From assembly GCF_003260975.1 (NCBI RefSeq), contig NZ_CP030041.1:3643001-3707000 (forward strand): 64,000 nt of DNA, given 5' to 3'. The DNA comes from Echinicola strongylocentroti. Its GTDB lineage: Bacteria; Bacteroidota; Bacteroidia; Cytophagales; Cyclobacteriaceae. The position numbers and the translations under genes are program-made. Positions 28,016-37,437 of this stretch are shown here, piece after piece (the stretch's first letter is position 1; the number at the start of each line of letters is the position of its first letter). Below the pieces are notes generated by a model, which was given only the letters and a program-made list of their open reading frames with translations, was not told where the DNA came from and did not search any database.

Positions 28016-28434
28016 AATAAAGTTTTTAAATTAAATAATTATCGAGTTTGTGTTTTGTTGTTACTCCTTTCTGATTTTAAAAAGTGTGGTTTAGTATCGA
28101 ATAACGTAAAGCTATTAAGATTGTTCTTCGCATAAACTATAATGTTGTGCTACCGCCAATTGCCCCAATAGCCGTCGCTAGTAACGAAGGCTTAACGAGC
28201 AGGGCACTTGCAATGCACGAATATTTTAAAGAGCAATACAAATGCCAAGCTTGTAAATTCCTCGTTGTAAACAAGGAATAGAGTAGTAGTAGGTAGTATT
28301 CATGGATATATCCAACAGACTATTTGACGGGAAGGTACAGGATAGCAGCTTGTGCGGTTCTTTCTAACTTGTTCGTGATACTGGGGACTCCCTGTGATTT
28401 TTGTTGGACAACTAACCCAAAATTAATACATATT
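28016..28434. other. Divergent intergenic region
   Basis: 419 nt between the minus-strand unknown gene and the plus-strand beta-propeller gene; it should carry promoters for both. A weak stem ATTCCTCGTTGT/ACAAGGAAT is near 28256-28279. The plus-strand frame continues upstream to 28324, but that part lacks a signal-like start, so it is treated as non-coding. I see no confident promoter consensus. Confidence 0.5.
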
Positions 28435-29574
28435 ATGAACAAGAAATACCTTTGGATATACTGCTTATCCTGTTTGCCGATACTGTTTTCCTGTGCGGGA
28501 GAAAAGCAAAAAGTGACGTGGAGGGATGGAATCGTCGTGGATGAATTCATCTACGAAGAAGCCCCTTACCCCTCTTGTCACGCCTCCACTATAGCCGAAA
28601 CCCCCGAAGGACTGGTGGCTGCTTGGTTTGGTGGTACCCACGAACGGAACCCTGACGTAGGCATCTGGGTGAGCCATAGAAAAGACGGCAAGTGGACCGA
28701 ATCCGTGGAAGTGGCCAATGGCATCATCAATGATACTTTGCGCTATCCCACTTGGAATCCCGTGCTCTACCAAGTACCCGATGGAGACCTGCAGTTATAT
28801 TACAAAGTAGGTCCGCACCCATCTCAGTGGTGGGGCATGCTGATCACCTCTGCTGATGGTGGCCACTCGTGGTCTGCACCCAAAGCACTTCCTGACAGTG
28901 CCATCGGGCCTGTAAAAAATAAGCCAGTGCTATTGGATAACGGTGACCTGATCGCTCCTTCCAGCACGGAAGGGAATGGATGGAATATCCATTTTGAAGT
29001 GACTTCTGACTTTGGCGACACCTGGGAGAACGTAGGCCCAATCGCTCGGGGAGCAGATGATATCAATGCCATACAGCCAAGCGTGCTGGACCACGGTAAT
29101 GGAAAGCTTCAGATTTTGGCCAGAACACGTAACCGGGCTATTGGGGCCTCTTGGTCAGAAGATTATGGCCAGACTTGGACACCAATGGAGAAGTCCAATT
29201 TGCCCAATAACAATTCAGGAACGGATGCCGTGACTTTGGAAGATGACCGTCACCTGTTAGTGTACAATCACGTATTGCCTCCAGGGGAGAAAGCAAAAGG
29301 ACCCAGAACTCCCCTTAATGTGTCCGTATCAGAAGATGGGATCCACTGGAATGCTTCCTTGATCCTGGAAGATTCGGAGATCAGCCAATATTCTTACCCT
29401 TCCATCATCCAATCTTCCGATGGGATGGTGCATATCGTCTACACATGGAGACGTGAGCGCATCAAGTACGTGCAAATCGATCCCAGCAAATTGACCACCT
29501 TACCGATCAAGGACGGCCAATGGCCAAAACTTCCCAACGAAAACACCACAATGGAGGAAGCAGCTACGGAGTAG
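28435..29574 (+). CDS. Asp-box (BNR) beta-propeller lipoprotein, sialidase-like superfamily
   Basis: 379 residues from ATG 28435, chosen because it opens a lipoprotein signal ending LFSCAGE; an in-frame extension upstream to 28324 has no signal character. The fold is a six-bladed propeller, shown by Asp-box motifs TSADGGHSWSAP, TSDFGDTWENV, SEDYGQTWTP and SEDGIHWNAS. The opening CHASTIAETPEGLVAAWFGG is typical of the BNR_2-type family that is often annotated as exo-alpha-sialidase. The arginine triad and RIP motif of genuine GH33 sialidases are not evident, and pectin contains no sialic acid, so the true substrate is probably another acidic sugar or unsaturated uronide. It may form an operon with the next two genes. 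Confidence 0.85.
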   Translation: MNKKYLWIYCLSCLPILFSCAGEKQKVTWRDGIVVDEFIYEEAPYPSCHASTIAETPEGLVAAWFGGTHERNPDVGIWVSHRKDGKWTESVEVANGIINDTLRYPTWNPVLYQVPDGDLQLYYKVGPHPSQWWGMLITSADGGHSWSAPKALPDSAIGPVKNKPVLLDNGDLIAPSSTEGNGWNIHFEVTSDFGDTWENVGPIARGADDINAIQPSVLDHGNGKLQILARTRNRAIGASWSEDYGQTWTPMEKSNLPNNNSGTDAVTLEDDRHLLVYNHVLPPGEKAKGPRTPLNVSVSEDGIHWNASLILEDSEISQYSYPSIIQSSDGMVHIVYTWRRERIKYVQIDPSKLTTLPIKDGQWPKLPNENTTMEEAATE

Positions 29575-29680
29575 GATAGCATCAAGTAACAAGTACGAGG
29601 AATAAAGTACTTAGTATTGACTGCCTGTTGAATCTATAATCTTTCAACCTTCCAATATTCCAATCTTCAAATTTTAAGTC

Positions 29681-30601
29681 GTGAGCAATACATCCAATAA
29701 TAGAAGAAATTTCATCAAATCCCTGGCCGTAATGGGCACGGGTATTTTATCTGGTCAAGTACTTTCTGCCTGTTCTTCCAGCCGCGGAATGGCAATGGCA
29801 GGAGAAGAACGGTATAAAATAGCCGTCTGTGACTGGATGATCCTGAAACGCCAAAAACTCAGTGCCTTTGCCCTTTCCAATGAAATCAATGCCGATGGTA
29901 TTGAGTTGGACATGGGGGGATTGGGAAATCGGGAGACCTTTGACAGTAAACTGGGGGATCCGGCAGTGCGGAAAGAATTTCTGGCCGAAGCCAAAGAGCA
30001 AGGGGTGGACATTAGCTCCATCGCCATGTCGGGTTTTTATGCACAGTCATTTGCGGAGCGTCCTACCGTACCACGTATGGTGCAGGATACCGTGGACACC
30101 ATGGAAGGAATGGACGTAAAAGTAGCTTATTTGCCGCTAGGCGTCCAGGGAGACTTGGTGAAGCATCCTGAGCTGCGCCCGGCCATCGTGGAGAGGCTAA
30201 AAATGGCCGGCGCCAAAGCACAGGAAATCGGTGGTGTCATTGCCGTAGAAACGGCCTTGGATGCTGCTGGAGAGGTAGCACTGCTGGAAGAAGTGGATTC
30301 GCCAGGGGTAAAAATCTGCTTTAATTTTGCCAATGCCATTAAGAACGGAAAAGATATTCCGAGTGAGCTGAAAACCTTGGGAGCGAATAATATTGCCCAG
30401 ATCCATTGCTCCAATACCGATGGAGAACTGATCGAAAATGACCCTGCACTGGATATGCCGACCATTAAGAAAACCCTGGATAAGATGGGCTGGTCCGGTT
30501 GGCTGATCATCGAACGGTCCCGGGATACAGATGATGTCCACAATGTCCGCGCAAATTATGGCGGGAATGTGGCTTATATGAAGTCGGTGTTTCAAGCGTG
30601 A
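29681..30601 (+). CDS. Exported sugar isomerase/epimerase-like TIM-barrel protein
   Basis: 306 residues with a GTG start at 29681. The N-terminus has both a twin-arginine motif (NNRRNFIKSLAVMG) and a lipobox (LSAC), so it is a Tat-exported lipoprotein. The mature part is an AP-endonuclease-2-like TIM barrel related to xylose isomerase. Candidate metal ligands are Glu in GIELDMGG, Glu in VIAVETALD, His in IAQIHCSNTDG and Glu in WLIIERSRD. Such proteins normally isomerise or epimerise sugars in the cytoplasm; a periplasmic location is odd but recurs in Bacteroidota PULs. The substrate is not known. It lies 106 nt after the propeller gene and 106 nt before the GH138-like gene. Confidence 0.8.
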   Translation: MSNTSNNRRNFIKSLAVMGTGILSGQVLSACSSSRGMAMAGEERYKIAVCDWMILKRQKLSAFALSNEINADGIELDMGGLGNRETFDSKLGDPAVRKEFLAEAKEQGVDISSIAMSGFYAQSFAERPTVPRMVQDTVDTMEGMDVKVAYLPLGVQGDLVKHPELRPAIVERLKMAGAKAQEIGGVIAVETALDAAGEVALLEEVDSPGVKICFNFANAIKNGKDIPSELKTLGANNIAQIHCSNTDGELIENDPALDMPTIKKTLDKMGWSGWLIIERSRDTDDVHNVRANYGGNVAYMKSVFQA

Positions 30602-30706
30602 TAGTTACCTCATCCATCATACCAAGTTAGAGGCGTAATGAGGCAAACTTGTTTTCTATAATGGGGAGTGGTACTTCTCCCCACCTTCACCCAAAAACTA
30701 ACCGAA

Positions 30707-33457
30707 ATGAAACTATTGACTCCCTTTCTGTTTTTGATTTTGCTGATAGGCTGTCAGCCGGAAGCAGAGCAAATCACCATTCTCCTTTCCGAAAATGCTT
30801 CCAATAGGGCCAACTTTGGAGCCGAAAAGCTAACCAAGGCACTGGAAGCTTCAGGCGCGTATACCGTACAGCTGGCGAAGCTCGGCAGTACGGATTCCAA
30901 GGGAAAAACCATTGTCGTAGCAGAACAGAATGATCCTGCACTGGCACAATGGAAGCAGGATCACTCATGGAAAGAGCCGAAAGAAGAACTTGCTGAAAAA
31001 GAAGCTTTTCAGATCAGCAGTGCAAGGGACAATATACTGTTGGTAGAAGGGGTAGATCCCTCGGGAGCACTTTATGGTGCCGATGAACTGAGTGATCAGC
31101 TTAAGGAGACAGGGAAGATTGATTTTCAGCAGCAGCTTACGGATGGACCAGAGATGGTGCTTCGCGGAGCGTGCATCGGTTTGCAAAAACTTTCTTACTT
31201 ACCTGGAAGGGGAGTGTATGAATATCCGTACACACCTGAAAATTTCCCATGGTTTTATGATAAAGAACACTGGATAGATTATTTGGACATGCTGGTAGAA
31301 AACCGCATGAACTCCCTCTACCTATGGAACGGTCACCCTTTTGCCTCACTGGTGAGGTTGGAGGATTATCCTTTTGCGGTGGAGGTGGACGATGAGACAT
31401 TCAAGAAAAATGAAGAAATGTTTCGTTTTATCACAGAGGAAGCCGATAAGCGTGGCATTTGGGTGATTCAGATGTTTTACAATATCATCGTGTCCAAGCC
31501 TTTTGCTGAGCACTATGGCATCGAGACCCAAGACCGTAGTCGCCCGATCATTCCGTACATCGCGGATTACACACAGAAATCCATTGCGGCTTTTATCGAA
31601 AAATACCCCAATGTAGGCCTTTTGGTCGCCTTGGGCGAAGCCATGTCTGGTGAGGAGAATGACGTGAAGTGGTTTACCGAAACCATCATTCCCGGTGTCC
31701 AGGACGGCCTGAAGGCAATAGGAAGAACCGATGAGCCACCCATCATTCTGAGAGCCCACGATACCAATGCTCCTTTGGTCATGGAAAAGGCATTGCCGCT
31801 CTACAAAAACCTCTACACCACCCACAAATACAACGGGGAATCCCTGACGACTTACCAACCCCGAGGACCTTGGACAGCCATCCACAAGAGCCTTAGCGCT
31901 AAAGGAAACATCCATATTTCCAATGTACACATTTTGGCCAACTTGGAGCCCTTCCGGTATGGCTCACCGGATTTTATCCAGAAAAGTGTGCAAGCCATGC
32001 ACGATGTCCATGGTGCCAATGCACTCCACCTTTACCCGCAGGCTTCCTATTGGGACTGGCCATATACCGCAGATAAAACCGAAAGTGGGGAGAGACTGCT
32101 GCAGATCGACCGTGACTGGATATGGTACAAAGCCTGGGGCCGCTATGCGTGGGACTGCCGAAGAAGCCGAGAAGATGAAATGGCCTATTGGGGAGAGGTA
32201 CTTGGGGAAGAGTATGGTGCTGGTAAAGAGGCCGGCCGCCAGATCTTGACTGCCTATGAAGAAACGGGTGAAATAGCACCGAAGTTATTAAGGAAATTTG
32301 GCATCACCGAAGGCAACCGCCAGACCCTGTTGCTAGGTATGTTTGGCAGCCAATTGGTCAATCCGTACAAATGGCGGGTATATCCGGGCTTTCACTCTTC
32401 CTGTGGACCATTGGGAGAAATCCTAATCGAATATGCCGAAAAAGAGCAGAACGGAGCACCTCATGAAGGGGAGATCCCGCCGCAGCTTATCGAAGAAGTA
32501 GTGGCACACGGCCGCAAGGCGGTGGAGGCCATTGATGCGGCAGCTCCTTCCGTAAAAGCCAACGAAGAGGAATTTGCGCGGTTGCGAAATGATGTCCATA
32601 GCTATAACGTGTTTGCCCAGTTTTTCTCAGAAAAGGTGAAGGGCGCCATGGAGGTATTGGAGTTTAAGTATTCCGGGGATGTGGCAGACCTAGAGGAGGC
32701 CTTGCCCCATCTGGAAAAAAGCGTAGCCCATTACAGGGACTTGGTGGAGCTGACAAAAGATGCCTACCTCTATGCCAACAGCATGCAAACATCCATGCGA
32801 AGAATTCCGATAGGAGGCGATGAAGGCAATAACAAACACTGGGTAGAGCTGCTGCCGCACTATGAAAAGGAATTGGCCAGTTTCAAGAGAAATATTGCTC
32901 TACTGAAAGACTCCAAAGACGGACAGCGGCCGGATGTGGAAGTAACTCCATGGAAAACGGTGGAGGTGGATTTGGGCTTGGATGCTGCCCGGTTTTCTGT
33001 GCGGGAAGGCCAGAAGGTTTTTACAGATGATCCGGGCAAAATCATTCAGCTGGCCGATGAGCTCAAAAGTCTCAAGGGCTGGATGCTGTCTTCCGAAAAG
33101 CTGGACGATGAAGGAATCACGCTGGAATTTCACAATGATCAACCCATAAAATTGGTAATGGGGTATTTCAATACGGGCGACAAGCACTTTCTGACACCAC
33201 CCACACTGGAAACCAATGCCATGGGCAATATGCGCGGAGAAGCGGAAGTCCAGCTGGCCAACGCCCTGCAGATCGAAGGCTTGCCGCCGGTGAATATCCA
33301 TACCTATGAATTTGAAGCAGGAGAAAATAAATTGACGCTGCAAGATGGCAAAGTGCTTTTTCTAGGAGCGATCGATGCCAATCAGGAAATCACTTCAAGG
33401 GATGTGGGGCTGATAGATGAGGAGCAGAAAGTGGCCGTGGACTGGGTTTTTTATTAG
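30707..33457 (+). CDS. Large TIM-barrel glycoside hydrolase, GH138-like
   Basis: 916 residues from ATG 30707, chosen because it begins a lipoprotein signal (FLILLIGCQPE); an upstream frame to 30668 adds 13 residues. The N-terminal part (about 20-150) resembles the GH20/GH67-type N-terminal domain (ILLVEGVDPSGALYGADEL). A TIM barrel follows: VLRGACIGLQ, NRMNSLYLWNGHPF and VGLLVALGEAMSGEE. Two glutamates stand in conserved-looking loops, Glu311 (LGEAMSG) and Glu378 (YNGESL), 67 residues apart. That spacing and the overall length fit GH138 alpha-galacturonidases as I recall them; those act on chain A of rhamnogalacturonan II. I am not certain of the family. A helical region and C-terminal beta domains finish the protein. 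Confidence 0.7.
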   Translation: MKLLTPFLFLILLIGCQPEAEQITILLSENASNRANFGAEKLTKALEASGAYTVQLAKLGSTDSKGKTIVVAEQNDPALAQWKQDHSWKEPKEELAEKEAFQISSARDNILLVEGVDPSGALYGADELSDQLKETGKIDFQQQLTDGPEMVLRGACIGLQKLSYLPGRGVYEYPYTPENFPWFYDKEHWIDYLDMLVENRMNSLYLWNGHPFASLVRLEDYPFAVEVDDETFKKNEEMFRFITEEADKRGIWVIQMFYNIIVSKPFAEHYGIETQDRSRPIIPYIADYTQKSIAAFIEKYPNVGLLVALGEAMSGEENDVKWFTETIIPGVQDGLKAIGRTDEPPIILRAHDTNAPLVMEKALPLYKNLYTTHKYNGESLTTYQPRGPWTAIHKSLSAKGNIHISNVHILANLEPFRYGSPDFIQKSVQAMHDVHGANALHLYPQASYWDWPYTADKTESGERLLQIDRDWIWYKAWGRYAWDCRRSREDEMAYWGEVLGEEYGAGKEAGRQILTAYEETGEIAPKLLRKFGITEGNRQTLLLGMFGSQLVNPYKWRVYPGFHSSCGPLGEILIEYAEKEQNGAPHEGEIPPQLIEEVVAHGRKAVEAIDAAAPSVKANEEEFARLRNDVHSYNVFAQFFSEKVKGAMEVLEFKYSGDVADLEEALPHLEKSVAHYRDLVELTKDAYLYANSMQTSMRRIPIGGDEGNNKHWVELLPHYEKELASFKRNIALLKDSKDGQRPDVEVTPWKTVEVDLGLDAARFSVREGQKVFTDDPGKIIQLADELKSLKGWMLSSEKLDDEGITLEFHNDQPIKLVMGYFNTGDKHFLTPPTLETNAMGNMRGEAEVQLANALQIEGLPPVNIHTYEFEAGENKLTLQDGKVLFLGAIDANQEITSRDVGLIDEEQKVAVDWVFY

Positions 33458-33514
33458 GAGAAACTGGATAGGAGATGGGAGACGTGAGACTTGAGATTTG
33501 AGACAAATGTATAT

Positions 33515-33657
33515 CCTCCCCGCCGCGGCGGGGAGGTTAGGTGGGGTTATTTTGGAGCAAAGAGAAACACAATAGGATTTTAGTAAATGACTAGCGATTA
33601 CAACAATTGACAATGAAAACTAATATTAATCTGGTCAACACTAATCAGGGAAGTACA
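33515..33657. repeat. 143-bp dispersed direct repeat, copy 1
   Basis: Begins with a perfect 22-bp palindrome (33515-33536, half-site CCTCCCCGCCG) and matches 52802-52944 over 143 bases with five mismatches and no gap. Both copies follow a TGAGAC-rich run and precede a glycoside hydrolase gene. No protein is encoded. It is 118 nt upstream of the GH2 start. Confidence 0.85.
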
Positions 33658-33708
33658 GTATGAAATGCAGTGGCGTAGTTCTTTTGATAATATAGGTTTG
33701 CCAGGGCT

Positions 33709-33759
33709 GTTCGGGATTTGCAATCCCGAACCCATAATTAAGGGGGATTTGTAATCCCC
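33709..33759 (+). promoter_or_regulatory. Two tandem leader hairpins before GH2
   Basis: GTTCGGGATT-TGC-AATCCCGAAC (33709-33731) and GGGGATT-TGT-AATCCCC (33743-33759) are perfect stems with 3-nt loops and a shared GGATT-TGY-AATCC core, ending 16 nt before the ATG. A related hairpin is at 41088-41102. They could affect mRNA stability or translation of the GH2 gene, or be repeat remnants. Confidence 0.6.
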
Positions 33760-33775
33760 AAAAATAATATCAGAA

Positions 33776-36700
33776 ATGAAGAAGATAAGCACTCGTATTC
33801 TATCAGTATTGATGCTTTTTTGGGGATGTACCTTCTCTGTAAAGGCCCAAGAGGTGCGGAAAGAGATTTCGCTGAACCAAGGCTGGAAAACCATCGCTTC
33901 CGGAGTGGCGCCATTGCAAGAAGAGGGGTTTGAAGAAGCTGATTTTGACGCCAGCGACTGGCTTACTGTGGATGTACCACACAACTGGGATCAATATGAA
34001 GGCTTCCGGCGAATGAAGCACGGCAATCGTCATGGAGCCGCTTGGTACCGAAAGGATTTTAGGCCCAGCTCTGAAAACGAAGGAAAGCGACATTTTTTGT
34101 ATTTTGAAGGAGTAGGTTCTTATGCCACCGTCTGGGTAAATGGCGAGCTTGTGGGCAAGCACGATGGTGGCAGGACCACTTTTACTTTGGATATAACCGA
34201 TGCGCTGCATTTTGGAGCGGAGAATACCATTGCCGTAAAGGCCGATCATCCGGCGTGGATAGCGGATTTGCCTTGGGTATGTGGCGGCTGCTCTGGAGAG
34301 TGGGGCTTTTCGGAAGGCTCACAGCCCATGGGGATCTTCAGGCCAGTGACACTGGTGGTGACGGATCCTGTTCGTATCGAACCTTTTGGGGTGCACATCT
34401 GGAATGATGAAGAGATCTCTGCCGAATCAGCCAAGCTGCATGTTACCACAGAGCTCAAGAATTACGGTGCCTCTACCAAAGAGGTCAACGTCGTCAATCG
34501 GTTGTTGGATGCCAAAGGGAATGAAGTAGACCGGCAGGAAGATTACCTTTCCTTGGCACCGGGAAAGTTGGACACGATCCGCCAAACATCAGCCATTATC
34601 CAGCAGCCCAAGCTTTGGTCACCTGCCAATGCCTACTTGTACACCATGGAAACCGAGGTGTACGAGGGAGGGCAGTTGATTGATAAAATAAGCACTCCAT
34701 ACGGTATCCGTTGGATCAGTTGGCCAGCAGGTCGAAAGGATGGTGACCATCGTTTCTTTATTAACGGAAAGCCGTTATTTGTCAACGGCATTTGTGAATA
34801 CGAGCACCTGATAGGAATGAGCCATGCCTTTACCGATGAGCAGGTAGCCTTTCGGGTAGCGCAGATGCAGGCAGCTGGGTTCAATGCCTTCCGCGATGCC
34901 CATCAGCCCCATAATTTCAAGTACCACGAAGCTTGGGACAGGGAGGGGATCTTGTTTTGGACGCAGTTTTCAGCACACATCTGGTACGATACGCCCGAGT
35001 TTAAAGCGAATTTTAAAAAACTATTGCGTGAATGGGTAAAGGAGCGGCGCAACAGCCCGTCGGTGGTGCTTTGGGGATTGCAGAATGAAAGCACCATTCC
35101 CAAGGCATTTGCAGAAGAGTGTACCCAAATCATTCGTGAGATGGATCCTTCCACTTCTTCCCAGCGGCTGGTCACTACCTGTAATGGCGGGGAAGGAACC
35201 GACTGGAACGTCATCCAAAACTGGTCAGGAACCTATGGCGGTGATCCCCAGCAGTACGGGGAGGAGCTTAGCGAGCAAATCTTGAATGGGGAGTATGGCG
35301 CTTGGAGGACCTTGGACTTGCATACCGAAGGGCCATTTGACCAAAAGGGAGCCTATAGCGAAGACCGTTTTTACCAACTAATGCAAATCAAGGTACGAGA
35401 AGCAGAAGAGCATAAGGACAGCCTTGTCGGCCAATTTCACTGGCTTTTTAATTCCCATGAAAATCCAGGTAGGATCCAGAACGGAGAGGCTTACCGAGAC
35501 ATCGACCGTGTGGGACCGGTGAATTATAAAGGCTTGGTGACCCCATGGGAGGAGCCTACTGATACCTATTACATGTACCGTTCAGAATATGCTCCCGCGG
35601 CTTCTGAGCCGATGGTGTACCTCGTCAGCCACACTTGGCCGGATCGCTGGACCGAGCCGGGGCTTAAGGACAGCGTGGTGGTGTTTTCCAATTGCGACGA
35701 AGTGGAGCTGTTTAACGGTGTCAATGGACAATCCCTCGGGAAGAAATCCAATCCAGGCATGGGCAGTAATTTCCAATGGGATCAGGTAAATCTGCAATAT
35801 AATGTCCTCAAGGCAGTGGGCTACCGTAATGGACAGGCAGTCGCGGAAGATATGATCGTACTTCACCATTTGCCCAAAGCACCTGATTTTGACGAATTGG
35901 TGGAGGATACCGACGTGCTCCGGTCAGCGCAAGGATATCATTACCTCTACCGGGTAAATGCCGGCGGGCCTGATGTTACAGACCATTTTGGAGAACATTG
36001 GCAGGCGGATGTCCAGCGGAAGGATGAACGCTCATGGGGTTCACTTTCTTGGACAGATGATTTTGAGGATTTACCGGCTTTCTATGCCAGTCAGCGCAGA
36101 ACCTTCGATCCCATTGGCGGTACAGCTGATTGGGGATTGTTTCAGACATTCCGATACGGCAAGCATAAGTTGCGATATGAATTTCCTTTGCCGGATGGGG
36201 AGTATTTGGTGGAGTTGTATTTTGTGGAGCCTTGGTACGGAACTGGGGGTGGATTGGATGCAGAAGGTTGGCGGGATTTTGATGTGGCCATCAGTGGAGA
36301 TACGGTATTGGAGCAGTTGGATATATGGCAGGAAGTGGGGCATGACCATGCATTGAAAAAAGTGGTGAAGGGCCATGCCAAGGACGGTTTGTTGACCATT
36401 AGCTTTCCGAAAGTCACCGCAGGGCAAGCGGTGATCTCCGCAATTGCCATTGCCAGTAAGTCTGAAGGAGCCACAGCGGCACCTGCATCATCCAAGACCA
36501 TTGCTGATTTTTACTCCTCCCTTCCAGCGGCCAGTGTGCAGTCGTGGTTGGATACCGGTCAGCCACAATATGCTGATAAAACCACGGCCTTCAGTCGATT
36601 GCCCTATGCATTATTTGGCGCAGATTGGGTAAGGTTCCCCGCTGATGCCAAGAAGGTGTCTGGGAAATTACAAGCATTGGAAGCATCCACTTTGTATGTG

Positions 36701-37312
36701 TTATTGGACAGTGCCATCGCGTCATTGCCAGAGTGGATGGCGGGTTTTGAACAGGCGACAGATGAGCTTGCCGTCAACGGCCGGGGAGATTACTTTAAAG
36801 TGTATGAAAAAGCCTTAAAGCAAGGCGAAGAATTTGCCTTTGGAGAGAATGGTTCGGTGCAAAGCGGTAACGCTGCCATGTACAGTTTGGTATTGGTACC
36901 GAGGTATGAGATGGGGGACGGTGAGGAAAAACGCCCAGTGGAAGAACAAGAGGCTGAGGCGGCGCTGGTAGAAGGTGAAGTCACTGCTGGAAACTTTAAG
37001 AAAAGCGATTATATAGCCTTTGAAGGGGAGAACACCTTCTCTTGGGAAGTCAATCCCGGACTGGCAGGCACTTTCCTGATCCGGTTCAGGTATATGAACA
37101 ATGACGATCATCCCAAAAAGGTAAGGCTACGCATCACCGCTTCCAATGGCGTGGTGATGCGGGACGATTTAATTGAGTTTCCTGTGGCGGATGTAAAATG
37201 GAAAATCCTGAACACTACTTCTGGAGGGCAGCTAAATGCCGGGAAATACACCATTACACTTTCTGGAGAAGGACTAAAAGGACTTTGGTTGGATCGGGTG
37301 GAATTTCAATAG
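33776..37312 (+). CDS. Multidomain GH2 glycosidase with malectin-like and C-terminal modules
   Basis: 1178 residues with a Sec signal (cleavage near VKAQE). The GH2 core has a sugar-binding jelly roll (HGAAWYRKDF, VWVNGELVGKHDGG), an immunoglobulin-like linker and a TIM barrel starting LFVNGICEYEHLIGMSHAF. The acid/base is Glu438 in WGLQNEST, the nucleophile Glu506 in NGEYGAW. A malectin-like carbohydrate-binding domain follows (about 720-890: YLYRVNAGGPDVTDHFGEHW to VISAIAIASKS), then an unusual region of ~150 residues, and a final beta-sandwich ending LWLDRVEFQ. It is probably a beta-galactosidase or related enzyme acting on pectic galactan or arabinogalactan. It is longer than most GH2 enzymes because of the C-terminal modules. 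Confidence 0.88.
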   Translation: MKKISTRILSVLMLFWGCTFSVKAQEVRKEISLNQGWKTIASGVAPLQEEGFEEADFDASDWLTVDVPHNWDQYEGFRRMKHGNRHGAAWYRKDFRPSSENEGKRHFLYFEGVGSYATVWVNGELVGKHDGGRTTFTLDITDALHFGAENTIAVKADHPAWIADLPWVCGGCSGEWGFSEGSQPMGIFRPVTLVVTDPVRIEPFGVHIWNDEEISAESAKLHVTTELKNYGASTKEVNVVNRLLDAKGNEVDRQEDYLSLAPGKLDTIRQTSAIIQQPKLWSPANAYLYTMETEVYEGGQLIDKISTPYGIRWISWPAGRKDGDHRFFINGKPLFVNGICEYEHLIGMSHAFTDEQVAFRVAQMQAAGFNAFRDAHQPHNFKYHEAWDREGILFWTQFSAHIWYDTPEFKANFKKLLREWVKERRNSPSVVLWGLQNESTIPKAFAEECTQIIREMDPSTSSQRLVTTCNGGEGTDWNVIQNWSGTYGGDPQQYGEELSEQILNGEYGAWRTLDLHTEGPFDQKGAYSEDRFYQLMQIKVREAEEHKDSLVGQFHWLFNSHENPGRIQNGEAYRDIDRVGPVNYKGLVTPWEEPTDTYYMYRSEYAPAASEPMVYLVSHTWPDRWTEPGLKDSVVVFSNCDEVELFNGVNGQSLGKKSNPGMGSNFQWDQVNLQYNVLKAVGYRNGQAVAEDMIVLHHLPKAPDFDELVEDTDVLRSAQGYHYLYRVNAGGPDVTDHFGEHWQADVQRKDERSWGSLSWTDDFEDLPAFYASQRRTFDPIGGTADWGLFQTFRYGKHKLRYEFPLPDGEYLVELYFVEPWYGTGGGLDAEGWRDFDVAISGDTVLEQLDIWQEVGHDHALKKVVKGHAKDGLLTISFPKVTAGQAVISAIAIASKSEGATAAPASSKTIADFYSSLPAASVQSWLDTGQPQYADKTTAFSRLPYALFGADWVRFPADAKKVSGKLQALEASTLYVLLDSAIASLPEWMAGFEQATDELAVNGRGDYFKVYEKALKQGEEFAFGENGSVQSGNAAMYSLVLVPRYEMGDGEEKRPVEEQEAEAALVEGEVTAGNFKKSDYIAFEGENTFSWEVNPGLAGTFLIRFRYMNNDDHPKKVRLRITASNGVVMRDDLIEFPVADVKWKILNTTSGGQLNAGKYTITLSGEGLKGLWLDRVEFQ

Positions 37313-37325
37313 GATACAATGATCA

Positions 37326-37361
37326 AACCCGCATTAGATTTTCTAGTTCGAATGGCGGGTT
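37326..37361 (+). terminator. Stem-loop between the two GH2 genes
   Basis: AACCCGCATT (37326-37335) pairs with AATGGCGGGTT (37351-37361) with one bulged base. It lies 14 nt after the first GH2 stop. No T-run follows, so termination is uncertain and the second GH2 gene may still be co-transcribed. Confidence 0.4.
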
Positions 37362-37437
37362 AAATGCCAAAACTTTCAAAAAATGCAGTGAGTGTCCTAT
37401 TTTACTAATATCTTAATGGGACGGTTAGAGGCCAAAT

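Noticed and set aside
28324..28434. N-terminal extension of the propeller protein
   Set aside because: The extension has no signal character, while ATG 28435 begins a clear lipoprotein signal.
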